Positions 1-25,981 of a stretch of DNA of 64,000 nucleotides are shown in pieces (within the stretch, counting starts at the first letter, position 1; the number at the start of each line of letters is the position of its first letter). Where the stretch lies: the NCBI GenBank assembly GCA_028583405.1, contig CM053251.1, positions 15,534,744-15,598,743 of the forward strand. Direction: 5' to 3'. This DNA is from Pogonophryne albipinna (taxonomy: Eukaryota > Chordata > Actinopteri > Perciformes > Artedidraconidae). Made by a program: the position numbers and the translations under genes. The notes under the pieces are model-generated. The model was given only the letters and a program-made list of their open reading frames with translations. It ran no database searches and was not told the DNA's origin.

Positions 1-83
1 TCTTGTTAATATATTTGCAGTAGGAGACTGAGTAGCAACTCATGGGTTTCTGTATCAAAAGGAAGATGTCATATATATGCTTA

Positions 84-3258
<3,175 letters not shown>

Positions 3259-3352
<94 letters not shown>

Positions 3353-3370
3353 TGTGTGTGTGTGTGTGTG
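3259..3370. repeat. (GT)n microsatellite
   Basis: GT dinucleotide repeat with one internal TGTATG interruption near 3346. Confidence 0.96.
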
Positions 3371-4133
<763 letters not shown>

Positions 4134-4949
4134 ATTTATAAATGCCAATAAAATCTGAAATCCATTATATCAAGCAAATATTGCTTTGTAATGGCCTGAA
4201 GACCCTACATTTTAACCCTGTTTCTCATGTCATGTTAAAGATGCTGCCTTTATACATTTTTATATAAGGTATCTATCTATGAAAAAATTAGTATCTACTA
4301 GTATGGGCATATCTCAATAACCATGAAGGTGATCTACCTCTCCCTTCGATTCGCAGGTGTATTAAAAGTACATTATTCTAAAATGTGAATAAACATCTGA
4401 GGAGCAATCTGAGAGCTACATCGAGTTGCAAAGTTATGACAAACAGAATGGGAAGAGGTAAACAAAGGTAGCTTGTATTTTTCAGTACAGCCAACAGGGG
4501 ATGAATAGGCAGAAGGGACAGTGTGTTAATAAGTATAGGCTGAAACTGACTCACTGTGCAGTCATGGGCTGGCAGTGTTTGGCTAACACCTTGATGGAAG
4601 GTGCACCCTTTGAGAGGCAGACACTGTGATCAACCTCCCTGTTTCCTCGAGATAAGTAGTCATTGCACTCCGTATGGCTCTCAACTTTTAATTTTTGCCT
4701 TGCTTCTGCAATTATTCCCCATTGCTCTGCATGTGAAAGGGGCTTTCCCTTTGTGGTTTCAAACTCTCTCTGTTTGTCCTTTTTTACTCTTCTTCAACAA
4801 AGCGCGGCTGTGCCTCAGTGGCTAAATCTGCTTCTTGGTTTTGACAAAACATTTGATTACTTGACCAAAAGGCACCGTGGCTGCTGCTTGGAGCATTTGG
4901 TCCTACATTATCGGTTGCGCACATTGAGCTGCTCTGTGTTTGGCTGTTA
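4134..4949. other. Intergenic, nothing recognised
   Basis: No domain, splice-flanked exon or clear repeat boundary could be recognised here. Open frames are short and unsupported. Confidence 0.4.
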
Positions 4950-5121
4950 TGTAGCATATCCATGGATCTTTGTGGCATGCTGGGGTCATAGACGCGGGCA
5001 GAGCAGGGAAACTTGGATTTAATCGTTCATAAAAATCATTCTCTTTTTCTTCATAAGGCTCATCTGTAAATATAGTTTTAACGCTTTCCCTATCATCTTC
5101 TGACTGTTGAGGAGATGCCAT
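4950..5121 (-). pseudogene. gag-like N-terminal fragment
   Basis: A minus-strand open frame starts at ATG 5121, just inside the LTR element leader. Its first ~57 residues are acidic and then proline-containing, as in many gag N-termini. After about residue 57 the sequence looks unrelated and the frame ends at 4903, so only a fragment remains. The assignment rests mainly on position downstream of the PBS, not on a recognised domain. Confidence 0.35.
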
Positions 5122-5313
5122 GACTTATAATCTCTAACGGGATTCCTAACCCTTACTTCCCCTTAAGGAAACCTTGTTCCTTATCATAGGCGTGAAGCCC
5201 TTTTCAGTTCCCCCTTCCTTCTCCGTTTCTGTATCACCGTGCACTGTGACCGGATTCTAGGGATTTATAGAGGTCTCTCATGTACAACTATATTAGGAAA
5301 AGAAGTATTCTTT

Positions 5314-5628
5314 ACCAGGCTACTCTCAGGTTCTTTTAGTGCTCGGTACTCTAGCTTCCGGTGCCTCGGGCAGGGTGTTTCACTCCCGCAAAACTTTGTT
5401 TTTAAGGGTCACTTAAGGGTGTCCCCCTGTATAATGCCAAACTCTGTAAGGCCAGGAAAATCGGGCGAGTTTTCACTTTCTACTCTTTGGACCAGGCTAC
5501 ACTCAGGTTCTTTTAGTGCTCGATAGCCTACTCTAGCTTCCGGTGCCTTGGGCACTCTAAAATCCCCCTCGGGGTGTTTCACTCCCGCAAAACTTTGTTT
5601 TTAAGGGTCACTTAAGGGTGTCCCCCTG
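5314..5628. repeat. 177-bp direct repeats in LTR-element leader
   Basis: A unit beginning ACCAGGCTAC (5314 and 5491) recurs with a 177-bp period. It includes shared blocks for 'ggttcttttagtgctcg', 'cttccggtgcct' and 'cactcccgcaaaactttg'. A partial third copy lies beyond the hAT insertion (about 6700-6775, 'tttcactttctactctttgg'). The second unit is interrupted at 5629 by the hAT. Confidence 0.75.
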
Positions 5629-6692
5629 AGGGGTGTAACGGTATCCGTATTCGTCCCGTACCGTCGCGGTTCGGACGTCACGGTTCGGACGTCACGGTTC
5701 GGCACATGCAGTCACACGGTGAATACGCCTTTTTTTACGAGTGGAAAAAAGTCTGTCACTCAGGGCAGTATTACACTATATATAATCCAGGGGGCGGTAT
5801 TGCGCCTAAAAGCCAGCCGCCCGTAAATAACAAATGAAGAACAAGAACAAAACACAACAAAACGAACACAATATATGAAGAAGAAAAGTTAGTAGCTATG
5901 GCGAGTTCACACAACATTCAGGAGCTAGAAGACCCACCTGCTTCTTTTAAATCAGCTGTGTGGGAACATTTCGGGTTCCCTGTGGACTACAACAATGATG
6001 GGGTGCGAGTTGTGGATCGGACGAGGACGGTGTGTCGGTGTTGTTCGACAGCGGTGGGTTTTCTCGACGGCAGGTGACATAGTTACCGCCAACAGATCTG
6101 CCCTCACTACTGACAACGTAGACAAACTCATCTTTTTGAAGAAAAACTTGAAAATAGAGTACAGCTTGAGTACCTTTATTTAGGCATAATGGCCTCACAC
6201 ACTCACAAGTTAATTACACATGTTAGACATTGCTCCTAAAGGTACAGATTTTATTTTGTTTTATATTTATCATTGTATTTATTTTATATTTTGACATCAG
6301 GAGATGTTATACAGTTCTGTATTGCCTTTTATTGATTGTGATTCAAACACTTTCTTGTTATTTATTTTAATATTTTCAAGACATTCTTTTTAGTTGTACA
6401 GCTTATTTAAACTTTTTGTTTGACATCAGCCATTATAAATAATATGGCCATCTGTGTGTTACTGTTTGTGGTTTGTTTTTAACTGTGTAATACAGTTAAT
6501 GATTCCAAATGTTAGAGTTCCTTATTTTCATACCAAAACTTGCACGACTGTTACAAATAAATAACAGCAAAAAGAAATTATGCATTTGGGACTTTTTTTT
6601 GCTTTTCCTTGTTGTACCGAACCCGTACCGAACCGTGACCCCCAAACCGAGGTATGAACCGAACCGTGACTTCTGTTAACCGTTACACCCCT
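5629..6692 (+). mobile_element. hAT transposon, internally deleted
   Basis: The terminal inverted repeat is AGGGGTGTAACGGTA at 5629 and its complement ending ACACCCCT at 6692, with subterminal runs of accgaacc/ggttcgg, a common fish hAT end. It encodes only the first part of a BED-finger transposase and has lost the catalytic region. It sits inside the 177-bp repeats of the LTR element, whose uninterrupted copy at about 5430 shows the empty-site sequence. No clean 8-bp target duplication is visible. Confidence 0.75.
5898..6077 (+). pseudogene. BED zinc-finger N-terminus of hAT transposase
   Basis: ATG at 5898 opens a 59-codon frame ending in TGA at 6075-6077. About residues 20-55 contain the W-x-H-F-G start and the first cysteine pair of a ZBED-type BED finger. 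The His half of the finger and the whole transposase core are missing, so this is a non-functional remnant carried by the deleted hAT. Confidence 0.6.
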
Positions 6693-6793
6693 ACGTACAA
6701 TGCCAAAGTCTGTAAGGCAAGGATAAATCGGGCGACTTTTCAACACTTTTCACTTTCTACTCTTTGGACCTAAGGTTCTCTTTTAACTCAGAG

Positions 6794-6811
6794 GTCCCTG
6801 TTCGGGCGCCA
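6794..6811 (-). other. tRNA-Lys primer-binding site
   Basis: The + strand reads GTCCCTGTTCGGGCGCCA, identical to the last 18 nt of vertebrate tRNA-Lys3. The minus strand is therefore an exact PBS. It directly abuts the CA end of the putative LTR at 6812. Confidence 0.75.
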
Positions 6812-7221
6812 TGAAAAGGACTCTAACTTCGATACAACCAACATCAATATCTAGGTCTAGGTTCGATACCGAGCTCCGATGCTGATAAGGCTCCGGAAAA
6901 CGGCCGTCCTACCTTTAGGACTAAACCCCCCAGAATCTACACGCAAGATCACCGTAATCTGCTTAGTTAACAGCGTGGCCTCTAACACCAGCTGCCCGTC
7001 GTATCACTTATTCCAGGCACTAAAGCGTCGGATGTCCGACCGCCAGGATAGCAAAACGGAGTGTGTAGTGCAGTATGTGTTGGTGGGCTGGTAGAACCCC
7101 GGAGCAGTATCTAAACTGTCCCTGGAGGAGAAACCCTGTGTCGTTGGGAGACTCCCTGGTAATTAGGGCAGCTTCAGGACCCACAATCCCTAACCCCCTC
7201 TTTTGATCCCCAGTTATACCA
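6812..7221 (-). repeat. Putative 5' LTR
   Basis: A ~410-bp block bounded by TG...CA on either strand (TG at 6812, CA at 7220-7221) directly next to the PBS. The outer boundary is chosen only from the TG/CA rule because no second LTR is present for comparison. Confidence 0.45.
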
Positions 7222-7466
7222 ATCAAAACAATGCAAATGTAATATTAAACATAGCCAGAGTCAAACATTAATATTACAGCAGTGATATTACCACATCAGC
7301 AGAGCATATGTCATATTTCAGTACCACACATAAAGACAACAAGCACACACACAAACATAGTGTGCCCGGAAAAAAACAACCTCCCAACGACCCACGCTTA
7401 TCTCAACACACCCAGGCTTTCTCTCTTTGGCATTCACTCACTCTCTCTCCAACAGATATACACTGA

Positions 7467-7653
<187 letters not shown>

Positions 7654-7948
7654 AGCCTATCTTTCATCCCAAAATTCATGGAGGCAAATCTCTCTCATCT
7701 TCTGCCAACCATTCTTTCTTTTCAACTCTCGAAGGCACCATCCCCTCTTCTGTCCAAGCATTGCCTATAAAATCTCCCCATTCCTCTGAAAAACATTGAA
7801 CAATTTACTGTCACAGCACACTCCGTATCCTTTATTTTCTCTGGCCTCATTTCAGACAAGTGGGTTTTTTTTTGGCCCCGAAATAACCTAGCTCAACTGA
7901 AGAAGCCTCATCCTTGTGGCAATAGAGTTCTCATTAGCTATAGTAACG

Positions 7949-8646
7949 GCCCCTACACACGGCGGCGTGCGTTGCCGCTTGGCGGTGGGCGTGTCTTGAG
8001 CTTGGGGAGTTTACGCGAGCAACGCGACCAACAACCAATCACATGAATCTCTCCTGTCAATTGCATAAAAGGTTTTACATGTCACACTTTATATGATGAA
8101 CATTTATGACATTAATGCCTATGGTGCTATTTTACGCAACATTCCATGCTGGCTAAATACTGTCTATGCCTGCTAGCTGTCCATTCAAACGAAGTACACT
8201 GGATATAAACTCCCCAAACAGGCGAAAACCTACCAGTTTCACCCACTGTCTCTGCCACCTCCCTCTATGCCTGGCTCCTCCGGTTTGTATCTCGGTAGGT
8301 GAACAGAGCCTGATCATAAAGCACCGGGTGATTTCCTACCGCTACGATTATTTTCTCCTCCATTTTTTGGCATATGAGGAAATGAACTGCGGTCTGGCTC
8401 TCCCAGCATACACGCGGTTTGATTGGCTAGCGCTTGTACTGGCAGATTTGCATAAACGGGATTTGATTGGCTGACGCCTCCGTCGAGGCGTCAAAAGTAG
8501 AACATTGCTCTACTTTTGCAGCGATCACCGCGAGAAAAGCTACGCTTTGCTCCCACAATGCAGTTCGGCGAATCGTGACGTCACCCAATTCAAAGTGAAT
8601 GGGCAGAAGCGTTGAAGCGGCAACGCACGCTGCCGTGTGTAGGGGC
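7949..8646. mobile_element. MITE with ~32-bp terminal inverted repeats
   Basis: The left end GCCCCTACACACGGCGGCG and the right end complementary to GCCCCTACACACGGCAGCG continue into matching GTGCGTTGCCGCTT. The element is 698 bp with no transposase. The interior contains short self-complementary segments, for example around 8470-8520. No unambiguous target duplication was found, so the superfamily is not assigned. Confidence 0.75.
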
Positions 8647-9646
8647 ATCTCGCAGCACAGGTTTGCAGGGTAACAACTTAGATGTGGTCAATATTGTACA
8701 ATTATGTAATGTTTTGTTACACCATCTTTATCCGCTTGGGGTCACTTGTCATCATCACAGGAAAGCTAGCTGATTCCCAAATACTTTATTTTTTCTGTTC
8801 TGATATCATTGCACACAGCAGCAGACTTAGTGAGAGTTGTAGTCCAGAGGGCCTCCACTCTCACAGGGATCAGACAATATATTACAAGATATTAGTGACA
8901 TCATCTTCGGAGGATTTTGACCTCTATTGATATCAGCAACAGCTAAAAACACAAATAAATGTCAACTTTGTACCTTTTTGGAAAACTATATTTACAGCGG
9001 CAATGAATATTATTGGACGCCTTTTGGTGCAGTACTACATTGCACGGAGGGAGGAAATGAGTCAACCTTAAATCCTTGACTGCAGTCTATAGGCTATATC
9101 TTTAGGCTATACTGATCCTTGGTGGTCAGATGAAGTATTACAATCATTGTTAATCAAGCAAGCTGCAAACCCTGAACTTTGGTCGTGTTTACAAGAAAAG
9201 CTGGTTGAAAAAGTTTGCTCAAAATTGTAAAAATGTTGAAAATAAATCCGTGGTCTGAAAGGAAATGTAGGCCAATTTCACACTCCCAGATACCTTCTGA
9301 AATGTGTTTTCTTATAAGAAAATGAGATAGCACCATCTCTAGGTAAATGAGGGAATTATTATTTCTACAAAAATAAGAAATACATTATTTGTTAATCTCC
9401 ATTATCATGTATATTATATATTGAATATATCTTACAAACATCAGTTTGTTTACAAGAAACTAGAAATATAATATTTTTGAAAAGGACTTTTATTTTTGTT
9501 CAGTATGTGAAGTTGAAACTAATTAGTAATACACAGTAAGGGGATGCATTCATTGGAAACAATAATAGTCACACTTGTTTGTGTGGTTGTGTATTCTAAG
9601 GTTAGAATATTGTAGCTAACATATTAGCCACACTACTCAAATTAAC
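8647..9646. other. Intergenic, nothing recognised
   Basis: AT-rich DNA between the MITE and the left edge of inverted-duplication arm A. No gene, domain or clear repeat was identified. Confidence 0.4.
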
Positions 9647-9851
9647 TTTAAAAACATAATCAATAAGGAGGCAATACAAATTAACTGTACATATTTAAAT
9701 ATATATATTTTTGAAATAACAGTTGTTTTGATTTTCTTTGTTCTGCTTTTCTATGTAGCTGTGTATTGTACCACTGTTGTTAAAGGGTTTGTATGTAAAC
9801 AATGTATGTTTTGTTCATTACTGAATAAAGAATACACATTTAAAAAATACT

Positions 9852-10990
9852 CCAGACAGGGTTTCCGTTCTCTCAGCCATAACAGCAGGGGTATAAACGG
9901 TATGTAAAGAAGTGTTTGGCCCTATTTACAATATTTCTTCAGCATCTGCATCTAACTTGTTGGTAAAGGTAAGTGACTCTTTAACTTTTTCAGATTAATT
10001 TAGCAAGTGTTACATTTCAAACTGTTCGGTAATTAAACAGCGCCACCTAACGCCGCAGTGTCCTCGGTGCTATCATTTAGCGAGCTAACATGTCTCTACC
10101 ATTAATGCAGTTTGACTGTATAAGAAGCTAACATTATGTTATATGACAATCATGTTTCTTGCCACCAAATTATGTTTATTTAATTAAAGTTAAATGTAGT
10201 TAAGTGAGATAGTTTTAACTGTCAGCGCCAGCTAACATGTAGTAACCTCGGTTCTAGTTTAATTAGCTAACAATAATCTACCAATGCCTTTGACTCGTAT
10301 AGAAGATGCCACAATGATATGACAATCATAACATGTGTATCACGAAAGCCACTAAATGATATAGGTGTCGACATTAGACTGACACATTTTTTTTAAAACT
10401 TTATTTATTTAAACTTTAACCAGAGATACATTTCTCCCATGCTAACGTGTATAGTTATTTTTTAGCCCTCTTTCTATGTGGCGGTTTATCCCTGTTGTTG
10501 GTTTTGTAAGTAAACAATGCATGATGTTATGGTTATATTATGTTGATGGAAGAAAAACATAATTAAAAAAATACTCGACGGGGTTTTCGTGCTCTTGTCC
10601 TTAAAAGCAGGGGTGTAAACTTAATATTTAGAAGTTTTAATTCCTAGTTTCATTACTTACCATCTTCTTCAGTATCTGCATCCAATTTGTTGCTAAAGGG
10701 AAGTGACTCTTGAAATCCAGCTTCGCAGTACTGTATAATTTTTCACATTAATTTAGCAAGTGTTCAGTGTGGTAAAGTGAGATTTTGGTTATTAAACAGC
10801 GCCACCTAACGTCTTACTGTCCTACGGGCTATCGTGTAGTTAGCTAACATGTGTCCATGTTGATGTCGTTTGATTCAGAGAAGCTACATGTAACATTAAA
10901 GTTTATAATAAACCTAAAATGTGTGTTGACAAACGCCACCAAATTATTTAAGTAGCCTATCTTCTGACAAAATATATTTCTTATGTTGTT
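9852..10990. repeat. Degenerate tandem repeats upstream of PMCA copy A
   Basis: Several diverged units share 'caggggtgtaaac', 'cttcagtatctgcatc', 'tttagcaagtgtt', 'aaacagcgccacctaacg', 'gctaacatgt' and 'gccaccaaatta' in the same order. Clear units begin near 9852 and 10573, and a shorter one lies around 10200-10380. The arrangement is mirrored in arm B (about 51480-52860). I cannot tell whether this is old transposon DNA or a promoter-proximal repeat. Confidence 0.6.
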
Positions 10991-11187
10991 GAGTGAATTT
11001 CTCCTAAGCTAAAAATCCTGCTTGTAGAACTGTTTAATTAACTATGTTATATGTAACCGTTTCTCCTATTAGTAGTGTTAGCAACAGGTGTTTATATTCA
11101 AACGTCTGGGCCCATAGCACTGCTGGCAAAAGCAACATTCTAATCACACATCGCTAGTGAAGCATAGGGTTCTCATGGAGATCTCCA

Positions 11188-11259
11188 TAACAAATAAACA
11201 AATAAAGAACCTTGAACCTTGATAGCTCGAGGTATCAAGGTTCATGGTTCTTTATTTGT
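11188..11259. repeat. Hairpin-forming inverted repeat
   Basis: ACAAATAAAGAACCTTGAAC...TATCAAGG faces its own complement across an 8-bp loop (gctcgagg), giving arms of about 27 bp with one mismatch. The equivalent hairpin in arm B is at about 51125-51190 with a different loop. It lies about 400 bp 5' of the first coding exon. Confidence 0.7.
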
Positions 11260-11662
11260 CATCCACACATCTATTGAAAAAGAGAGAAAAGGGAAGTCAT
11301 AAAGCTGTTCAGGTAATAATAAGATTGGTTGATTAAAGTTGAGAATGCAAATGTTTTGAAAGTTCCCTGTTATGAATTGTGCTATTTAATGCAGTTAATT
11401 TACTTGAAATGATAAAATAAACAGTTTAAACCTCACTTTATGCGAAACAATACCAAGGACATGAGCTTGGAGTCCTGCTTGACTGTTAAAGCAAATCATG
11501 CACCTTTGTGTAGTGATTTTTCTACATTTCTACCCACAGGTACATGTCTGAAATGACCTGTCTTATTTACCCCCTACAGTCAGGCTAGATCTGCACCGGA
11601 GGCTAATTACTTAGACTTTGTTTTTGGTAGGTCTCTGAGGAGTACCGGAGGAAGGAGATATA

Positions 11663-21247
<9,585 letters not shown>

Positions 21248-22677
21248 CCGCACTGAGAAGAGGAGCCAGGGGCCTGTGGAAGAACCACACATGCTGCCTG
21301 GCCTGGTCCCATACAATTAAGTGGTGCTGCCCTCATTGTATTTGTATTATTAGTTTTAGTTATTATTATAGGTTCCTTTCTTATTATATATAAGATAGAT
21401 TTGTTCACCTCTGACGAAGAGGTTATCTTGTAGGTTTGTTGCAGCGTTTTTATTCAGTTGTTTGTCAGCAGGATTTTGAGAATATCTTAATTTTGTGTTT
21501 CCTGTCTAGCCCTCGCTTCATATTTCTTTATTTTTGAATGATCTAAATAAAGTAATCTCTGAAAATGCTCATGAAGTCTACAATCTGAACCATGTTGGTG
21601 ACATAAGGATGTTCTAAATACTACATGTGTTGACAATGAATGCACATTATAAGAGGGGATTGTAAATAAAAGGACTACATTTAAAATATACAGTCGTATC
21701 ACCTCTAGGTGCAAACAGAGTTGCCCTTTCAAAATCTACTAATTTCATATTGCAGAATAAAGAGCAGTCAATGACGCTTTAAAAAGTATTTATTATTTTT
21801 GCTAACATGTGTTAGGCTGCCTATTATCTCAAACAATGATGCAGATATAAGCTCTTGTTAAATTAGATAAAGTGAATATATGTAATATTTATTTCATGAA
21901 AAATATCAGTCATTTAAATTATGAAATTGCTGTTAAATGTCTTTGACATTCATACAAATATCTGCATTAGGAAAATGACTACAATTGTTTCTGGGCTGGA
22001 TTAAGCTCATACATCTGTTGTTATGACATATGCATAGATACACAATGACATCTCAGTGCAGCGAGATCTCTGATATCATGAGTCTCTTCTTACCCTGATG
22101 AACGGACTTCGATCCCTAACCCTAACCCTGTGCTTTTAAATTCAGTGCTAAACTCTATCAGTCATTCTTCGGGGTACTAATCCATGAGCAACTGGCATTA
22201 TGCAGTCATCAAGGGCGCAAAATAAAATGAAAGTATTTTACACAAAAATAAGACAGAATTACTTGAATCGATGCTGGAAGTAATCATGATTATCCTGCAA
22301 GGTGGTGCTTTACCTTAAACAACTCTCCAGAGTACAGTACAATTGTATAACACCTCACAGTTAAACAATTTAAGGATGCATTGCCCATGATTAACAATGT
22401 GCAAATAACAACTACCATAGTGCAATGCCCATACAACTGCCAGCCTGATGTGCTTCACACTCATTCATAGGCTAACTCACCAGTGAGCAGAAAGCAGTGG
22501 TGTGGTTTCTATATGAACAATACAAAATACAAATAACCTTTCACAAACAGGTATTTCATAACTGCTTACAATTGTAAGGAAGACATTTCAACTATTATTG
22601 GCAGTCACAGGCTGCTGTATACTAAACACCACTCTCACTGACAGAACCAACCCGATATCACGTCAAGACGTGAACAT
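21248..22677. other. PMCA-A 3' UTR and flank
   Basis: 3' UTR to the poly(A) signal, then AT-rich flank. It contains a short telomere-like run (CCCTAA x2.5, 22114-22130). The stretch from 21676 is present twice more: direct at 34267 onward, and (to 22290) inverted from 39782. No gene was seen. Confidence 0.6.
21546..21551 (+). terminator. Poly(A) signal, PMCA copy A
   Basis: AATAAA about 300 nt after the stop codon. A second AATAAA lies at 21665-21670. The first is conserved in arm B. Confidence 0.6.
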
Positions 22678-25600
22678 GTGACGATTTACCATGCTGGGAG
22701 ACGTGAAGATGTCACGATGTCGTCCCTTCAAACGTGACAGTTACACGGTATTGTTAACCCATGTTAACCAGTGGAGAAATAACCGGAAATGCCAAGCAAA
22801 TGCTACCCCGACGGTCGGTTGTTATTGTCAATATTAATATAATAATGATTTATTTTTTAATAGTCACACTCGATTACGCCAATTTTCTTGTTGCCCCAGC
22901 TGGTCGACACCTCTTTTAGCAGAAACGAAGGCTACATTAATGTATTAATAACGGACGTGACGTTGTGCGATTGAGTTGCCAGGCAACAGCTTCGGTTCAT
23001 GTTAATTTACAAACTCTTCAACTACAACCGTAGTTATATTTTAAAACATGTTAGAAGGCCTCACGAAATACTTTAATGCAAATTAAAATGTAAATGTGAA
23101 GGAATGTGTGTATAACAAAATACATCGGTGATAAATGAAACCGGAAACTGACGTAGGCAAGATCCTCAGCTCGATGATTGGATGGTTTAGCCGCAATGCA
23201 TGCTGGGATTTGTCTGAGAAGACTTCTAGACAAGCAGGAAGAACTGCCGCCAAACTGAAAACGTGACGTGGATCATAAATATATAAGCAATTAAACAACA
23301 TCTTACATTTCTTTTCACACAATACGTCTCCTTGCAGTATCAACACTAATTCGGCTGACTTTTATATTTGATCCAATTGATAGCTAGGCTGTGTTTACGC
23401 AGGGTTGCCAACTCTCACGCATCTGGCGTGTGACACACTCTTTCACTCTCAATCTCACGCTCTCACGCTGCCCAAACTATTCTCACGCCAAAAACAAGAA
23501 TACCGAAGACTAGAAACGGTTTTGAAAACTTTTGTCAGGTAGTGATCGTCTTCTCAATAGAACATCTTTGATAATGTCTTCTGGCCAATCAGAATCAAGA
23601 TAACGGCGTGGTGTTGTTGCAGGAAGTCCCGACGGAGAATACTTTTGCTGTAGTACATCTCTATATACATCGATACAACATTATGTGTTGATAGAAATCA
23701 ACACGTAATGAAATAAGACCCCACGGTTTGATGATTGATAGGTGTGTGGGCTGTCTTTCATTTTGACACACAGAACAATGGGGGCTATCCACAATGTAAA
23801 GTAATTCACACAGCCTCTTCTCTCTGTGAGGAGCAGCAGGTTCAGTTTTCAGAACAAAGTAACAAAAAACTAAAATGGCATTCATTTTTTTAAATATGTC
23901 GTGTCGTAATAGATTTATTTATTTTTCTTCTCAAGAGAGTACCAGAATGTGTATTTTATGTTAGTATTTAAAAAAAAAAAGAATCCCCCCAGACCCCCCT
24001 GCAGGGGTTGGGCTTTCAGCATGTCAACTCTTTCACCTATGGGGAAATTGCAGGATTGGCTCCAGGTCGCCCTTTTTCTTTACTAAAAGACAAATGTGCC
24101 TTTTTATTTCATACAGTTCAATTTGGATTGAGACGGAAACAATCTAAACCTCACGCGTGGCCTTTCACTGTCAAGGGGGGCGTGTATGTAATTACAATGC
24201 AAATACTGACTTGAGCCCCACCGCTGTATGGGTTAGCCCTACCATAGATTACCCAACACAAATACTCTCTGGCAACTGTCGACCCGTATTGCGCATGCGC
24301 AGATCTAAGATCCAGTAGAAATGATAACAAGTAAAAGTCTGCTGCTTATTGTTCTAATAGGCCAAAATAGAGTCAGAGAGTGTATGAGAGTGAGAGTGTG
24401 TTAATTAATATGTTTGGCAGTTTGGAGTAAGTCTGTAGATTTGTTTGTGTGTGTGTGTTTCATGTATAGGCCTCTCACGATAATTAATTTTGTTGGATAC
24501 ATTTTCCAGGAAATTATTGCGATAAACGATAATATTGTCTGCACCGTTGTATGACCATTTTAGACCACTGACATAATGATAATATATAATAATAATTCAA
24601 GTACATCATTTCAAACTGCTAGTCACATCCTCATGTAAATGGCAATTTATCGAGTTCATTTTTATTTATCGTACGATAAGTCAATTAATTGGTTATCGCA
24701 ACAGGCACACAATAAAACAGTGGAAACAAACATGTGTTTGACTTTCATTAGTGAATGAAACTGTGTGCCCTTTATAGTCTGTGTCCAATATTGTGTATTT
24801 GTATATATTGTATATATATCCTGCTAAGGTCCCGCTGCTGACACGATAGCAGTCATTTTGTGCGCATATGTGTAATTAAACCCATGATATCAAAATCTCA
24901 CTCCAGCCAGGTACCCAAAGTTGGCAACCCTGGTTTACACCATAACGGTGTATAGCTGATAGAAAGGGACACCTGGTGGTTAAAGCACGTTATTGAATTT
25001 TATTATTTTATTATTAGATATTAATAGGATCCCTAAAGTATATTCATTACTCGTTATTCTCTACTAATAGTTAATTAAAGACTGTGTTGTCACAACAGAC
25101 TGTATTATAATGACTAGTTTGCACACCCCTATTGACATATTATACACAACTACGGTGTAGTTATGCAATGAATGAAAAACTTGGGTCGCAGGTTCCTCAA
25201 CAGTGCATTACAAGACATCTATCAATATGTGTGTATACCTCCACCATTAAACTGTCATTCTGCACATTTCTTATACTATCTACATACATCTTATAAGAGT
25301 ATAATACATATGTATAATATCAGGTTAATAATAAACAAATAATAAACAGAAAGTGCTTAAACATAGTTAACATTGCAGGAAAGCAATATATTAGACGTTA
25401 AGTACTTTGTCAGGCTTAATATGTATCTGTAGATACAAATGTCACAGTGTGTGCTGTGTGCTCTGCATGTGTGACCATTAAAGAGGGTTTCTTCTATACC
25501 CCCAAAGCTTTTTTCTTATTCAAAAGAAGACCTTAACCTAAAGTACTGTTTGAATTAAGCCTTATTAGTTTGTCTGTTTTGCACATCCTCCTATTAATAT

Positions 25601-25981
25601 CTAATAATAAATAATAAAATTCAATAACGTGCTTTAACCACCAGGTGTCCCTTTCTATCAGCTCTGCACCGTTATGGTGTAAATACAGCCTATCTACCAA
25701 TTGGATCAAATATAAAAGTCAACCAAATTAGTGTTGATACTGCAAGGAGACGTATTGCGTGAAAAGAAATGTAAGATGTTTTTTAATTGCTTATATATTT
25801 ATGATCCACGTCACGTTTTCAGTTTTGGCGGCAGTTCTTCCTGCTTGTCTAGAAGTCTTCTCAGCAGGGCTCTATAAATAGAGAACTACGGCAGATATGT
25901 AATACTTAATGCAGCCGAACCATGTATTACAATGCCGTTATATGATGACTTTCAAAGAGAAAAACAAGCACACTCAGAATA
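22678..25981. mobile_element. Long-arm foldback element, copy A (truncated right arm)
   Basis: The left arm begins GTGACGATTTACCATGCTGG at 22678. An inverted arm runs from about 25590 to 25981, where it is cut off. The left arm is interrupted by a hAT (23400-24932) and lacks about 175 bp at 23211 that the other copy (35271-39370) retains. The loop (~25030-25580) has no open reading frame of note. Superfamily unknown. Confidence 0.7.
23400..24932. mobile_element. hAT-like element inside the foldback element, copy A
   Basis: The ends are CAGGGTTGCCAACT and AGTTGGCAACCCTG, flanked by GTTTACG / GTTTACA. The uninterrupted sequence survives inverted in the opposite arm near 25680 (gtaaatac), confirming a clean insertion. 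It is 1533 bp with no transposase domain. A smaller element bounded by TCACGATAA / TTATCG-type ends lies inside at about 24475-24705. Confidence 0.8.

Larger units (their letters stand above)
4950..7221 (-). mobile_element. LTR retroelement remnant (retrovirus-like), minus strand
   Basis: Read on the minus strand this segment is ordered LTR (7221-6812), primer-binding site (6811-6794), long leader with 177-bp repeats, then the start of a gag-like frame (5121 downward). The element is broken: gag is cut short and no pol, env or second LTR is visible in the window. A hAT transposon (5629-6692) splits the leader. The PBS matches the 3' end of vertebrate tRNA-Lys3 over 18 of 18 positions, a primer used by several retroviruses and some LTR retrotransposons. 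Whether this is an endogenous retrovirus or a gypsy-type element cannot be decided without pol. Confidence 0.6.

Noticed and set aside
23661..23885. 74-codon frame inside the hAT-like element (and copy at 36423-36647)
   Set aside because: No BED, RNase-H-like or hATC motif. Probably chance.
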